Origin: Peromyscus leucopus
Taxonomy: Eukaryota > Chordata > Mammalia > Rodentia > Cricetidae
Reading direction: 5' to 3'
Length of the DNA stretch: 64,000 nucleotides
NCBI RefSeq assembly: GCF_004664715.2
Contig: NC_051070.1
Span: 69,072,200 to 69,136,199, forward strand
This document shows positions 45,828 to 59,679 of the stretch, one piece after another. Both the position numbers and the translations under genes were made by a program. Position 1 is the first letter of the stretch. Each line of letters opens with the position of its first letter. The notes under the pieces are model-generated. The model was given only the letters and a program-made list of their open reading frames with translations. It was not told the DNA's origin and did not search any database.

Positions 45828-46617
45828 GGGGGCTGGAGAGATGGCTCAGAGGTTAAGAGCACTGACTGCTCTTCCAGAGGTCCTGAGTTCAATTCCCAGC
45901 AACCACAATGTGGCTTCTAACCATCTGTAATGAGATCTGGTGCCCTCTTCTGGCATGTAGGCAGATCACTGTATACATGATAGATAAATAATTTTTTTTT
46001 TTTAATTTAAAGACAGCACTGGATGCTCTTTATGGACCGGGGTTTGTTTTCTAGCCCCCACATGGCAGTTCACAACCCTCCGTAACTTCAGTACTAAGGG
46101 ATCCACTGCCTTCTTCTGGCCTCCACAGGCACTGTATACATGAAGTGTGTAAACATATATGTAGGCAAAAAACATATACACATAAAATAAAATTAAAAAC
46201 AAAAGGGAAACAAAAGCAAACATTTAAAAATAAATAAATGTAACTGGGCAGTGGTGGCACACTCCTTTAATTCCAGTACTCTGGAGGCAGAGGCAGGTGG
46301 ATCGCTGTTAGTTCAGGGCTAGCCTGGTCTACAGAGTGAGCTCCAAGACAGCTAAGGCTACACAGCAAAACCCTATCTCAAACCCTCTCCTCAAGAGAGA
46401 AAATAATAACAAATAAATAATAAACTAAAGAAATACAAATTTATTCGGTTTTGTTATTGTTGTTGTTTGGGCTTTTTGAGACAGAGTTTTCTCTCTGTGT
46501 AGCCTGGACTGGCCTGAAACTCACGATGTACACCAGGCTGGCCTCAAATTCATAGAGATCAACCTGCTTCTGCCTATCCAAGTGCTAGAATTAGAAGCAT
46601 GCACCACCACACCCGCA
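45828..46617. repeat. B2, B2, B1, B1 cluster
   Basis: Sense B2 45828-46000 (GGGGGCTGGAGAGATGGCTC); sense B2-type body 46012-46200; sense B1 46243-46400; antisense B1 46478-46617 (GAGACAGAGTTTTCTCTCTG ... GCACCACCACACCC). Confidence 0.88.
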
Positions 46618-46769
46618 TGGGTTTTTCTGTTATTTAAAACCCAGATTTTTAAAATGCTTGTCAATGTAACCTCCAAGGCAGCAGGAGTGTGTGCTCTGGG
46701 GACAGGAATAAAAGCAGCGGAGAGGTCAGGAAAGGGGAAGGAGACAGCGTTCACTCAGTCGGTCGCTTT

Positions 46770-46910
46770 ACACACATCAACCATTTTCAAAGTTTAAACG
46801 ATCTTGTGAGGCGGGCACTACTACGGCCATTTTACAGTAGATCAAGTAGCCTGACCAGGGTCAGAGAGCCGGTGGGCGACGGAGACCAGATTTGAGCCCA
46901 TTTTCCTCTT
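46770..46910 (-). repeat. MIR SINE, old
   Basis: Antisense MIR: TCTTGTGAGGCGGGCACTAC, CCATTTTACAGTAGATC, CCAGATTTGAGCCCA. Confidence 0.7.
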
Positions 46911-47840
46911 GGGCTTCATCGTCCTGCTTAGCCCTAACTGCCCTACCGGGAAGCCTCGGAGGCAATCCTGGAGAGCCGCCCGTCACAAGTCACTGAGATA
47001 ATATACACCCATTGTTTTAGTTAATGCAAACAGGTACCAACCGCGGCGGCAACAGGAAAGTGACCCCGCTGAGCTGGGGAGCCCCCTCCCCCTCTTTGGA
47101 CCTCCCAGGCTCTAGGTAGCACTGCCTCCCCACCTCGTTCCTTCCTTTCCCAACCCCCTCTCCTGCAGCCCTATCCCGACCCCTAGTACTTATGCCTCAG
47201 TTACTAGGAAACGCTAATACCAGCCTGCAGGCGGCGGTCCAGACACCTGCACCGCCCGCTTATTCGGCTGGGACGCGAGCTGCAGACCTCCTCATTTCCT
47301 GCTGGCTTTTTTCTGTACACCTCCCGCGGGGGATGCAGCACTTCCCTGAAGCTCTCCCCTCACTCTTGGCAGCCAGCTGGGCGGAAGGAGATTCCCTGAG
47401 TAACACCAACCCCATCCCTCCCGTCCCCAGGGCCGTTTCAAGAACAAGCTTGCAGCCCTTTCAGAGGTCAGCAAGACGTCCTCTGGTGCTCTTGTACAGC
47501 TCAGCCTCTCCTCCTTATTTTCCTTGTCGATACAATCAGGATAAAAATACTGCTTTGCCTCCACTCCTTTGCTTATAGCAAAACGGTCAGCAAGAAAAAG
47601 TGCACGTTTCATCGATTGAAAAAAAAAAGCATTAATTTGTCGGATGACACAAGGCCCACCCATTATCGTAATTCCACCGTCAAGGAGGGGACAGAATTTT
47701 TCTTTGAGACAGGTCCCGGGCACCAAGCCCCTAGCCTTCCCACCCTGTCTGCAACCTGACTTGCGAATTCCCAATCCTAAACTTCCTCTTCCTGCTTTCC
47801 AGGGCTGAGCGGTCAGGGCTGGTGTCAGGGTTGAGAAAGG

Positions 47841-47922
47841 CTGCCCCCTGCTGTCCACCTGGTTCCAAACCATTGCAGTACCGAGAGTACAGAATTTAAG
47901 AACCAATATCGCCACCTAGTGG
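47841..47922 (-). promoter_or_regulatory. Two CTCF-like motifs, same orientation
   Basis: On the minus strand 47909-47922 reads CCACTAGGTGGCGA, which matches the CTCF core CCASYAGRKGGCRS at all but the last position. On the + strand 47841-47854 reads CTGCCCCCTGCTGT, the complement of the same core with one mismatch. The sites lie 68 bp apart in a repeat-poor block about 2.5 kb upstream of the CEBPE start codon. The pair could mark a boundary between SLC7A8 and CEBPE. This rests on motif reading only. Confidence 0.45.
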
Positions 47923-48326
47923 CTAAAAGCGACAGGTCGCCAAACTGAAATCTCTTGGCTTTGGTACCTATTTGGCGGGGACCTGCAGAATGAAGAGCAG
48001 AAATTACCCCCCCTACTTCCGGTACTCTGCGTCTGGGATATGGGGTGGCTGTCCCCTTGCTTGGCCAGAGCTTTTGGAGGAAGCATATTTGGCCATACTT
48101 CAGGCTGTGTGCTCAGAGCATGAGGGGCAAATGGTGGCATTGTAGAGGGGATAGGATGGAGGATTCTGTCAAGGATACAGTGTTTGACTTGTGGGCAAGT
48201 TACACTTGCAGTTTTATCTTAATGTTCAATGACAAATGTATGCTCTCCAAGCTTACCCCCGCTGTGGCCCCTCACAGTTACCTGGTCCTTGGAATACTCA
48301 ACTCAGAAAATGTTCTGGTTCTTAGG

Positions 48327-48531
48327 GCTGGAGAGGTACCTTAGTAGTTAAGAGCACTGACTGCTCTTCCAGAGGACCAGAGTTTGGCTCCAACCACCCA
48401 TATTGGGTGCCTCACAACTGCCCGTAATCTCAGCTCCAGAAGATCTAATATCTCTGGCTTCCATGAGATGCCAGATATCTTTCTGATATCTTCTGGGCAC
48501 TCGGAAGTATGCACATACCCACCTGCCTCCC

Positions 48532-48584
<53 letters not shown>

Positions 48585-48892
48585 TTAAAATAATAAAAAT
48601 AAATTCATTTTAAAAACTTCTGTCTCTCTCCCCCAGAACATCTGTTAGTGATAAAAGAGCCAGAAGGGTTTGGTGACATGCCTGTCCACTCAGCTCTAGG
48701 GAGGCTGACACAGGAAGATTGAGAGTTCAAGGCCGGGGCTGGAGAGATGGCTCAGAGGTTAAGAGCACCGACTGCTCTTCCAGAGGTCCTGAGTTCAGTT
48801 CCCAGCACCCACAGGGTGGCTCACACCCATCTGTAATGAGATCTGGCACCCTCTTCTGTGTACATTATAAATAAATAGATCTTTAAAAAAAA
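48327..48892 (+). repeat. Two B2 SINEs with a (CA)n tail
   Basis: 48327-48530 is a sense B2 (GGGCTGGAGAGGTACCTTAG) whose tail is (CA)n at 48534-48582. 48735-48892 is a well-preserved B2 (GGGGCTGGAGAGATGGCTCA). A short (GA)11 follows at 48931-48952. Confidence 0.9.
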
Positions 48893-49260
48893 AAGTGAGG
48901 AAGCCTCCATGCGGCTTCCTTTAAATTAAGAGAGAGAGAGAGAGAGAGAGAGTTCAAGGCCAGCCTAGGTAAACAGGGAGCCTCAGCCTAAAAAAGAAAA
49001 GTAACACATTTCTCATTTCTGTGTGTTCTTTCTTGCCACTGAACCTAGAGCCCTGCCTGAAGCTTGACAGAATAAAAGCGGAGCCACAACAGATACCTGA
49101 CTGGAAGGAAGCAGGGCGTTCTCAGAGGGAAAAGAAAAGTGAACTTTGGGGGTTAGTAGACGATCAAGAAGTGTAGTCAGGCCGCTATGAACTTCTCCTC
49201 TGGACCCAGAAACAGCCCCAGGAAGAGGTGAGGACAAGAGAGAAGACTTCTTTAGCTTAC

Positions 49261-49271
49261 AAGAGGAAGTG
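49261..49271 (+). promoter_or_regulatory. PU.1-type ETS site upstream of CEBPE
   Basis: AAGAGGAAGTG is the extended PU.1/SPI1 consensus. It lies 1.15 kb upstream of the CEBPE start codon in repeat-free sequence. A related site, AAGAGGAAATG, lies in the CEBPE intron at 51208-51218. PU.1 is a central myeloid regulator, so the location is sensible, but binding is not shown. Confidence 0.35.
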
Positions 49272-50270
49272 GACCCGAGAGACGCACACTAGAGGTCAGA
49301 AAACAGTCATGTAGAAGGAAAGAGAGCAGCGAGCTACAGTGAGCTGCAGAGCTGCACGCACCCCAGGGCACAGGAAGTTGGAGGCTGAGCCTCCAGCCAG
49401 CGTGGGGTGGGGTCAGCCTGAACCTCTTTCAGCAACCAGGGCCTCAGCGGATCCTGTCTGTTGGTTCTGGGGCAGCAGCCTGCCTGGGCCTGAGGTACAG
49501 GGCCCATGTCTTGTCCAGAAAATCCCAGCTATGTCCAGGCAGCCTGGGGCAGGCTGCTAGAGGTAGCCAGGATGGGAAACATGTGCACAAGCCCTGTACA
49601 AAGATCTAGCCAAAGACCTTTAATAAAGCAGCACTCTGGAGGCAAAGGCAGGCAGAACTCTGTGAGTTCAAGGTCAGCCTGATCTACATAGCGAGACCCT
49701 GTCTCAAAACTAGCACACGAGCTTACCCTGTGCTAGGCCAGGGGTGGCCTGGTCCTAGAACCTGTTACTCCTTCCCAAGCCCTTCCAACGATGATGGCCT
49801 ACACCCAAGAGAATGCTGTGGGAGGTGGGGCTACACAAGGAACTGACTTACCCCAGGGTAGGTGGAGTTCAGGACTTGGGGGGACAGGGAGGAAGATGTC
49901 TCAAGGGAGGAGTTTAGACCAAGTTGGCACTGGAGGAGTGCTTTCTCTGTCGGTTCTGGCGTGGCGCCTTCCTCTGCACAGACCTCTTTGGAAGTCGGAG
50001 GAAGATGGACGTTCAGAGGAGCTGCCCTGGCCAAGGGGTTGGAATCCCTTGAGCTCACAGGACAAGAGGGGACCTTTTCCCAAACAGCAGCTTCTGGACT
50101 GTGGCTGGGACCTCATCAAAGAGCGCCCTAACTGCTAAGCACCCCTCCCTCTGGGGTGTGCCCTGCCCCTCCCTGACTCACCCCAAGGAGAGAGGGGAAA
50201 AGGGAAGAAAGGAGAGGCACTCACTGACTACGGAAGGAAAAGGAGGAGGAGGAGGAGAGAAGCCACGTAG

Positions 50271-52081
<1,811 letters not shown>

Positions 52082-52255
52082 GCCTGCCTGGCAGACTGTG
52101 GACACCAGACCCTGAGGACCCCCACCCTCCCAGGTCCCCAGAGTCCTGAACAGGCCAAGCCTGAAACAGCGATCATGGACGATGGCAGCCCAGTAGCTGG
52201 GAAGGTCGGGACCATAATGATTCTGTGGCTGAATAAACGGCGCTGTGACTTGATG
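52082..52255 (+). other. CEBPE: CEBPE 3' UTR
   Basis: Short 3' UTR ending about 20 bp after AATAAA (52232-52237). The exact cleavage site is inferred. Confidence 0.75.
52232..52237 (+). terminator. CEBPE: Polyadenylation signal of CEBPE
   Basis: AATAAA in GGCTGAATAAACGGCG, 151 bp after the stop codon; the only canonical hexamer near the gene end. Confidence 0.82.
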
Positions 52256-52849
52256 CTGGAGCTGTTCACTGGGTCTGGGGTCTGGGACTGGCGGGAATGC
52301 TGTGTGTATACTTGTGGAAGACCCCGAGGGCAGGGAATACATGTGGCTAGGTCCACATAGTCTTGTCTCCATGTCCAAATGAACATCTAGTAAACACTGC
52401 CTAGCGTCTGCTAGTAAATACACCTAGGAAACGCTGCCCACAGCTCTCTCCATCACACGCTCCATGTCCTTCCACCCACCCAATTGGTCCTTTGTAAGGT
52501 GAACGCATGCTGGGTGCCACCACTGTGCATGCCAGCACCCGGAGCAGCCTCTGCAGATTGTCTTGGAAGAATCTGGGGGTTCAGGGTGATCCCAACACTA
52601 CACAGCTCGAGTGCCAGGCCCTCTGACCCTAGGTCTGCTTTGTTACTGTAAGGCCTGGGAGCTCTTCTCCTAGGGGACTTCCTGATGATGGCTCAGCCAT
52701 ATTTGTGGTCCCTTAGCTCTTGATCCAGCATGCCATCTCTTGTTCCACATCCTGGCTCCAATCTGTAGCTCTCAACCCCTAGGGCTCTGGCCCCCTAACA
52801 CTGGAGAGGGTGAACACCTGGAGAAATCGGTTAGGATGTGAAACCCCGC

Positions 52850-53225
52850 GCTCCAGGTGTTTTCTTTCCTGTAGAACTGCAGCCAGGAAGCGAAGCAGTG
52901 CGATAATGGAGTCTCGGTTTGCATCTCTGCCACGTGTGGCCTGTCTGACCTTGAACCAGTTACCTACCCCTCCTTTCCGGGCTGCGGTCTCCTCATCCGC
53001 ACCGAAGGAATCTCAGCACCTATCCCGCGTGCTATTTTCATAGAGAAATGGGGTTTGACATGTGGTGAGCACGGATGTTCGTTCTGGTCCCATTTCGCTA
53101 GAAACAAAAAGGACGTCCGACCTCCTCTAAACTTCTCTTTTTGCAGGTGAGGAGCCTGGGGCCTCGGAGAAAGGAAGAGACACCTAGAGTCACACACAGC
53201 AGTGAGGAGGCAGACTCAAAATTAG
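52850..53225. repeat. Two old MIR SINEs
   Basis: Sense MIR-like block at about 52850-53080 (GCCTGTCTGACCTTGAACCAG, TCTCCTCATCCGCACCG). Antisense MIR at about 53130-53225 (GCAGGTGAGGAGCCTGGGGC, AGAGTCACACACAGCAGTGAG). Confidence 0.6.
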
Positions 53226-53483
53226 CCCCGTGAAATCACAGATCTCAAGAGGCTCTAGGAGAGACCTCAAGAGATCATCTGTGTGAGCTTTGCCCTCAGA
53301 CAAGCAAGATAGTGTGAGCCACATCTTGTAGATAAAGCAGGGAAGGGGCCAAAGGGGATAAGAGCTGGCTCGGTCCTCCGCTGCCTCAGCACGAGGCAGC
53401 GCTTTGCTCTCCAATCCTCCCCTCGGGGGAAAGACAGACAGATCTCGGCACAGGAGCCGCGCACGGTCAAGACGGAATTATGA

Positions 53484-53570
53484 GAGCTGGGGACGGCACA
53501 GAGTTGGCAGAGTGCTCGCCTGACGGTCGCAAGACCCTGGGCTCCATCACGAGCGCCACAAAGCAACAAA
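53484..53570 (+). repeat. ID SINE
   Basis: Sense ID: AGCTGGGGACGGCACAGAG, GCTCGCCTGACGGTCGCAAG, GGGCTCCATCACGAGCGCC. Several bases are changed from the usual ID head. Confidence 0.75.
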
Positions 53571-54154
53571 CAAAACAAGTAACCGTGAATTGTCCCACAA
53601 TGTTAGAGACTAGACAGGAAAGCATCACAGTGTGTGTGCGTGGGGAGGAGGGGGCATGGTGTATGTGGATCATCACAGGTCTGCTTCTCTTCCCACTTCC
53701 GACCTCAGTGGGAGAAGCTGTCCCACACCGCAGGCGTCTGTGTGCACCAGGCTAACCTTGGCCCAAACCCTTTCCACTTCCGTCTCAGCACCCTCCCTTT
53801 TCCCTGTGTCCTCGGCCAAGCTCTGATCAGGGTGGACAGACTTGAACCTTAGGGTGGACTTGAACCTGTGCATGTTGCTTGAGTAGGAGGTGAAGGTGTC
53901 CGTCTCTATGGCACCCGGGAAAATCCTCTCCTCTTGCCTTCAGCTCTAGGGATGCACAAGGGGGGTTTGCACAGAATGCCGCTGGTGACTCAGTCTCCTG
54001 ACTCCCTCCATTTGGCTTAAGGCCACCCCACACACCCCTGGACTCCTTTGAAGGCATCAGATGGTAGGGTCTGCTTTGCCTGAGACTCTTTCCCACGGCT
54101 CTGAGCTGTGCCTCCTTCCAGCCCCCCCCCCAGTGACCTGTCACCCCTCAGAGT

Positions 54155-54184
54155 GTCTTTCTTTCTTTTTCTTTCTTTCTTTCT

Positions 54185-54248
<64 letters not shown>

Positions 54249-54440
54249 TCATTTACTTTATGTGTGTAGGTGTTTTGCCTCCTTATATGTACATGCACTA
54301 TGTTCGTGCCTGGAGGTAAGGAAGACCGGAAGATGGCATCAGATTCCCTGGAACTGATGCTACAGGCATATGTGAGCCTCCATGTGCCTGCTGGGAATTC
54401 ACCTTGGGTCCTTTGCAATAGCAACAAGCACTCAGAGTGT
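54155..54440 (-). repeat. (CTTT)n tract and B2-type SINE
   Basis: (CTTT)n on the + strand at 54155-54250 is the tail of an antisense B2/B3-type SINE (54251-54440; GTAGGTGTTTTGCCTCC, GGGAATTCACCTTGGGTCC). Confidence 0.85.
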
Positions 54441-56269
54441 CTTTCTAATTGGCACTGGAGCTAAGGAAGAGCCATCTCCCCGGAGAGATCCCAGTGAGAT
54501 ACGACAAGGAACAGGCAAACACCCCCCACTCCATTCCGTCCGAGTCGATCCCGAGGTGCATTGCCACTTGCGGGCGGCTCTCTATCTGATGTTAGCTGGC
54601 TTCAACCAAAGTAATTTACCCAGCGGATATTGCCAAGCATCTTTGCTGAGAAAGAGACGATGCCTCAGCTGCAGGAATAGGAAGGAAAGTTAATAAACAA
54701 ACATGTCTCCCGCCTCCGTGGCCCTTCCACCCACCCCTCCATTCTCTGTCTCTCCTCTTAGTTGTTCTGCTCTCAGGGGGCTGCCTTCCTTCATGGGCAG
54801 TTTTCCCAGAGTGAGGGGGACTGGTGTAAGAGGGCGGGCTGGAGGAGAGGGAGGCAGAACCTCCCTGCCAGCCCCTCTCTTAGCATTCTCTTAGGGCCCT
54901 GGGGTGGCAGTGACCGCCCTGCTATTGAGTCTGGAACTTGCCATTCCTGTGGCTTCCCAAGGCCCTCCTTGAATAGCTATATAAAGTGCTTTCATTCTCA
55001 TGATCCCATTTGAATGTGCTTGTGCGGGGAGTCAAATTAACCAACGGACCCTGTCGCAGCTAGGAAAGTTAAAGGCCTCTTGGAGAAAGGGACACATAAG
55101 TTGAAACGTAAAAACTTTGGAAGGGGATGATGGGCACAGGAAGAGCAATGCAAACCGCCGCCGGCGCTAAGTACGGATGACCGGCAAGGACAAACCTGAG
55201 TACTCCAGAAAATACCCTCTCTACAGAAAGGAACTGCAAATGACTCTCCGGCCTTCCCTCTGCCCTGATGCCTCAGCCAGGAGTCCAGCTGGCTTATCTC
55301 TGACCTGAGAGTGACCTCTCAGGGATGTCCGCAGGGAAAGAACACCGTGGAAGGAGGGGTACCTGGCCAACTCCTGCCAGAGTTTGGAAAGCCTGCAAGA
55401 CCGAGGGTCGAGAACCTGTGAAAACCAGCAGATCCAGCCCCCATCCCCACCCCCACCGCCACCCCCACCGCCACCTCCATTCCCGGCCGCTTTCCTTTCT
55501 TGGACATGGCTGAGGTAAAGGACAAGAACTGAGACCCGATCTCAGGCTGCAGGGAAGCCTGTGAGAGGAAGGTTGTGGGGAGATACTGATACCACGAGGG
55601 AAGGAAGCTGCCCAAGGTGAGTCTGCCAAGGTCAGTCAGCGGGTGCTTGTGAAAGCTGCCCCCTTCGGTGCGCACCTCCCAACCCCCAGAGATTGCCTCA
55701 CTCCCGGGCCCCCAGGGCCCCCATCCCAGTGTTGCAAGAGCCCCGTTGGGGTTGTGGTGGAAAAAAGGGGCCTCTTCACCTCCACCCCTTGCCCTGCTCC
55801 AAGCCTGTGAGAAGACTCTGGTGTAGACAGCAGGCCGAGGACCTGTGGACTCACTCCCCTTGGACGTTCACTAGTCCCCAGCAGGTCAACTCCTCCTCCA
55901 AAGTGGCAGTGGCCTAACCCAGACAGTGCTTCCTAGCCTGACCTCAGAAAACCAATGGCAGGTGAGAAATCCTCTCCATGGGGAGAGAAGGTGGGTGTAT
56001 TGGAAGGAAAAGGGGCCACTTGACTTTACCAAAATGGCCATCAGCTGTGACTGATGGAGCAGGGGAAGGATCCTGTGCCCTGGCAAGGGAAGGCCTTGCT
56101 TGCAGGGAAAGACCCACCTGCAGAACTGTGGCTTCTCACTTGTCCTAAAAAGCAAGGTCACGATGTAGGCAGAGGCCAGCCATGTTATAGCATGGCTCCC
56201 CCCCAGTGTCCTGAAATCTAAGCTTCATCCCAAGGGTTCAAACTCAAAACCCCTATCATCCCCGCAACA

Positions 56270-56552
56270 CCTAGTGGCATGGGCACCCTGGCCAGGCCAT
56301 CCAAACCCTGCTGCAATCGGGACGGTTTGCAAAACTCCTACCAGCTCCTCTTTTGTTACCATCTGAGGTTAGGACTGTACTTGGGAGATAAGCGCGGGCC
56401 CCACCCACCTGTCCCACAGACTGCTGGCCTTCTGCAACTGGGAAGGTTTGCAAAACCCTCGCTAGCTCCAGCTGTCAACATCTGAGGCTAGCTAGGGCTG
56501 CACTCCAAGATAAAGGCTAGCCCCACCCACCTGCCCTGTCTTCAAACCTCCA
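56270..56552. promoter_or_regulatory. Candidate CEBPE +6 kb enhancer with a tandem duplication
   Basis: Two related ~121-bp copies (56311-56431 and 56432-56552) share CTGCAA, GGTTTGCAAAA, ATCTGAGG, a GATA-type AGATAA and CCCCACCCACCTG in the same order. TGCTGCAAT (56309-56317) fits the C/EBP consensus T(T/G)NNGNAA(T/G). The block starts about 5.9 kb past the CEBPE start codon. A +6 kb Cebpe enhancer active in neutrophil development has been described in mouse. Identity with that element is my inference from distance and motif content. Confidence 0.45.
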
Positions 56553-56682
56553 AAGTATCATGGCCCCAAGAGTCAGGGCTCCTAGGAGCCCACTCGGGAT
56601 CTGGAAGCCTTCTCAGGCTAGCAGAGAGAGCTCCTATCTGTACCTTGATGTGCACAGCCTCCCTTTCTGGGTTTGTTTTTGT

Positions 56683-56795
56683 TTGTTGAGACAGGGTCTC
56701 ATACTGAAGCCCAAACTAGCCTAGAATGCAAAGCAATTTTCCCGCCTCAGCCTCCTGAGTGCTGAGATTTCAGGTACAATCCGCCACACTCAACT
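56683..56795 (-). repeat. B1 SINE, old
   Basis: Antisense B1: TTGTTGAGACAGGGTCTC ... TGCTGAGATTTCAGGTAC. Confidence 0.7.
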
Positions 56796-57061
56796 TCTTT
56801 CCCTAGCTTTTGTCCTCACCTCCCTTCATATCACATTCAACGTGTTTGTTTTTTATTTTTGAAGAAAGGCCTATGGAACATGCACCCTTGGCCAGGTGCT
56901 TTACTTACTGTAGGAACTACAGGCTACATGAGAGTAGTCTTTGCTCTCATAGAGTTTACAGTTAATAAGGGTGGCAAGCAAGCATAATACCACAAATACA
57001 GAACTCTACATTGGGGGCACTGCTGTGGGCTAAAATAGAGGTGACCTGTGATGATTTTCAT

Positions 57062-57390
57062 TTGTTGTGAGACAGGGTCTCACTATAGTAGTTCAGCCTG
57101 GACATGGGACTCTTTTTTTTGTTTGTTTGGTAGGTTGGTTTTTTGTTTTCTGAGACAGGGTTTTTCTGGGTAGCCCTGGCTGTCCTGGAACCCACTCTGT
57201 AGACCAGGCTGGCCTCGAACTCAGAGATCCACCTGCCTCTGTCTCCCAAGTGCTTCGATTAAAGGTGTGTTCCACCACTACCACCTCCACCACCACCACC
57301 ACCACCACCACCACCACCACCTCCACCACCACTACCACCACCTCCACCACCACCACCACCACCACCACCACCACCACCACCACCACCACA
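57062..57390 (-). repeat. B1 SINE with an expanded (CCA)n block
   Basis: 57132-57275 is an antisense B1 (TTTTCTGAGACAGGG ... GATTAAAGGTGTGTTCC). Its end continues into about 115 bp of (CCA)n with CTACCA and CCTCCA variants (57276-57390), apparently expanded from the CACCACC head of the B1. Confidence 0.9.
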
Positions 57391-57984
57391 GGACTGGACT
57401 TGAACTCATAATCCTCCTGCTTCAGCCTGTCAGGTACTGAGATTGCAGGGGTGTACTACCATACCTGGTACCAGTGGTGGGTTTCAATTAAAGCATCTGC
57501 TTTAAATGTGAGGGCCAGGAAAGGCTTGTTTGAGAAAACAACAAAGAAGCAGAATCCAAGAGGTAAGTCTGGCAAAAAGCAGGGATTCCCACATAGAGGC
57601 AATTGTTCTGAAGCAAGTCTTTACCATTCACAGGCACAGTCTGTGGTTGGAATGGGACAAGCTAGATTGGGAGGGAGAGGGATGCTCGGGATGAGGTCCA
57701 GCAGGGAGGAGGCTGGAGTTCCCAAGCTCCCTCAGGTGGGATTCAGAGCATCATGGAAAGACTGCCCTTCCTTCCAAGAGAAAAGCAGCACCCCCTCTCT
57801 CTTAGAAAGGGAAAAGGTAGAAACAGATTAAAATAGAACTAGGGAGTGGGCAAGACTGTTCAGGGGGTGAAGGCACCCACTGTCAAACCTGACCCTAGTT
57901 CGATCCCCAGAAGCCAAAGGTAAAGGGAGAGAAGAGACTCCTGTGTGCACCATGGCACACATGGCTGGTTAGACAGACACACGA

Positions 57985-58440
57985 GACTTTTTAAATTTTA
58001 TTTTTAGGTTTATTCATTACATTTTATATGTACAAGTGTTTGCTTGCACATATATTGTGCACCACATGCATTCCTGGTGCCCAAAAAGGTCCGAAGAGGG
58101 TATCAGTTCCCCCAGAACTGGAGTCCTGGATGGTTGTGAGCCATTATGTGGGTGCTGGGAATTGAACCCAGGTCCTCTGCAAGAGCAGCAAGTGCTCTTA
58201 ACTGCTGAGCCCACTCTCCAGCCTTCAAAATAAATGTGGTTTTTTTTAAACATATAACATATAGCAAAGAATTTAAAACACACAGTGTTGAATTGGGCAT
58301 GGTGACACATGCCTTTAAGCCCGGCATTTGAGAGGCAGAGGCAGGAGGATCTCTCTGTGAGTTAGAGGCCAGCCTGGTCTACTTAGTGAGTTCACGATCA
58401 GGGATGATGCATAGTGAGACCCTGTCTCAAAACACCAAAA
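57985..58440. repeat. B2 and B1 SINEs
   Basis: Antisense B2 at 57985-58225 (GGGAATTGAACCCAGGTCC). Sense B1 at 58296-58435 (GGGCATGGTGACACATGCC head). Confidence 0.9.
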
Positions 58441-58730
58441 ACAGTGATAATGTTTTAATAGTTTGATAATGTTTGGCTGGGCTTAGTGAAGCAGCCTTGC
58501 CATCCTAACATGAAGTGGGCTAAGAGAGAACAAGAGTAAGTTTGAGGCCAGTCTGTCAGCCTTGGCTATATAGCAAGATCCCATCTTAAACTAATAAAAA
58601 GATTTGCAGCAGACAAAGCCTGTTCCTGTCTTACAGCTTTTATTTTTCATTGTGAAAGAAGAGGCTCCTGAATGTGGCTGAGCTGCCGGGGAGGCTTCAG
58701 CTTGAAGGTATAAAATCCCAGTTGCAGCCA

Positions 58731-58838
58731 GGCAGTGGTGTGCATGTCTTTGATCCCAGCACCCAGGAAGCCTGGTCTACAGAGTGAGTTCCAGGACAGC
58801 CAGGACTACACAGAGAAACCCTGTCTCAAGACAAACCA
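58731..58838 (+). repeat. B1 SINE with internal deletion
   Basis: Sense B1 (GCAGTGGTGTGCATGTC, CCAGGAAGCCTGGTCTAC) missing the middle part between the CCCAGCACC and GCCTGGTCTAC blocks. Confidence 0.85.
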
Positions 58839-59679
58839 ACAACAACAACAATCCCAGTTGCTAAGTGTGGGAAGAGAGCTGGTTGTTGAGATTTCTGACT
58901 TGGGAACATACAATCGAAGCTGAGGATAAGCGTTTTAGATCAGGGGCAGCCTGTTTTCCGGAACTCTGTGGGTCCTTAGCTGCTCCCCTACAAATGCAGA
59001 CAAGTGCTGGATCCATCGAAGGATGGGGCTTAACTAGGGAGGTCAGGTGGAAAGGATAGATAGCGAAGGGGAGCTGAGGAGATTCAGGAAAGAATTTCAT
59101 CAGAGAGTCTACAGCCTAAAGCAGAGAAGGAAGACTAAGTAAAGAAGGGCCACAGTTCCTCAGCCAGCTTGTCCGACAGCTGCAGTGAGCCAACCTAGCA
59201 ACGAACCATAAGGAAAAGAGATCATATCAGAGAGGGGTGTTGGATTCCGTTATTTCATAGATGTTTCAGTTTCTAGTGATGATAAGGCTCTGGGCACAGC
59301 CCTGGGACTATCTCACTTGAGTGGAATGGAGGACGAGAATGTCAGAGGTGGAAGGGCCAAGGGCCTGGGAGAGGAGCATGCTGGACACAGCAGCACGCAG
59401 TGAATACCATCATAGCTGCAATGCCACCACCTGGGGTGATGGTCCTCAGGCCACCCTCCCTCCCATTTTCTCATTATCCTCCAACTTCGGGTCTCCACAG
59501 AGTAATCCTCCCCTTCTCCGGTTTCTCAGTCCCGTCTTTATCCACACGCTCTCTCCTCCACCTATGCCCCTCCATCTCTCCGGTTTCTCTTTTCATCCTA
59601 ACGTAACTTCCACATCCCCGGATGAATTAGAGAAGCCACACTGTATATAGTAGGTGTGATGAGGCCTCTATGAGGGTTG

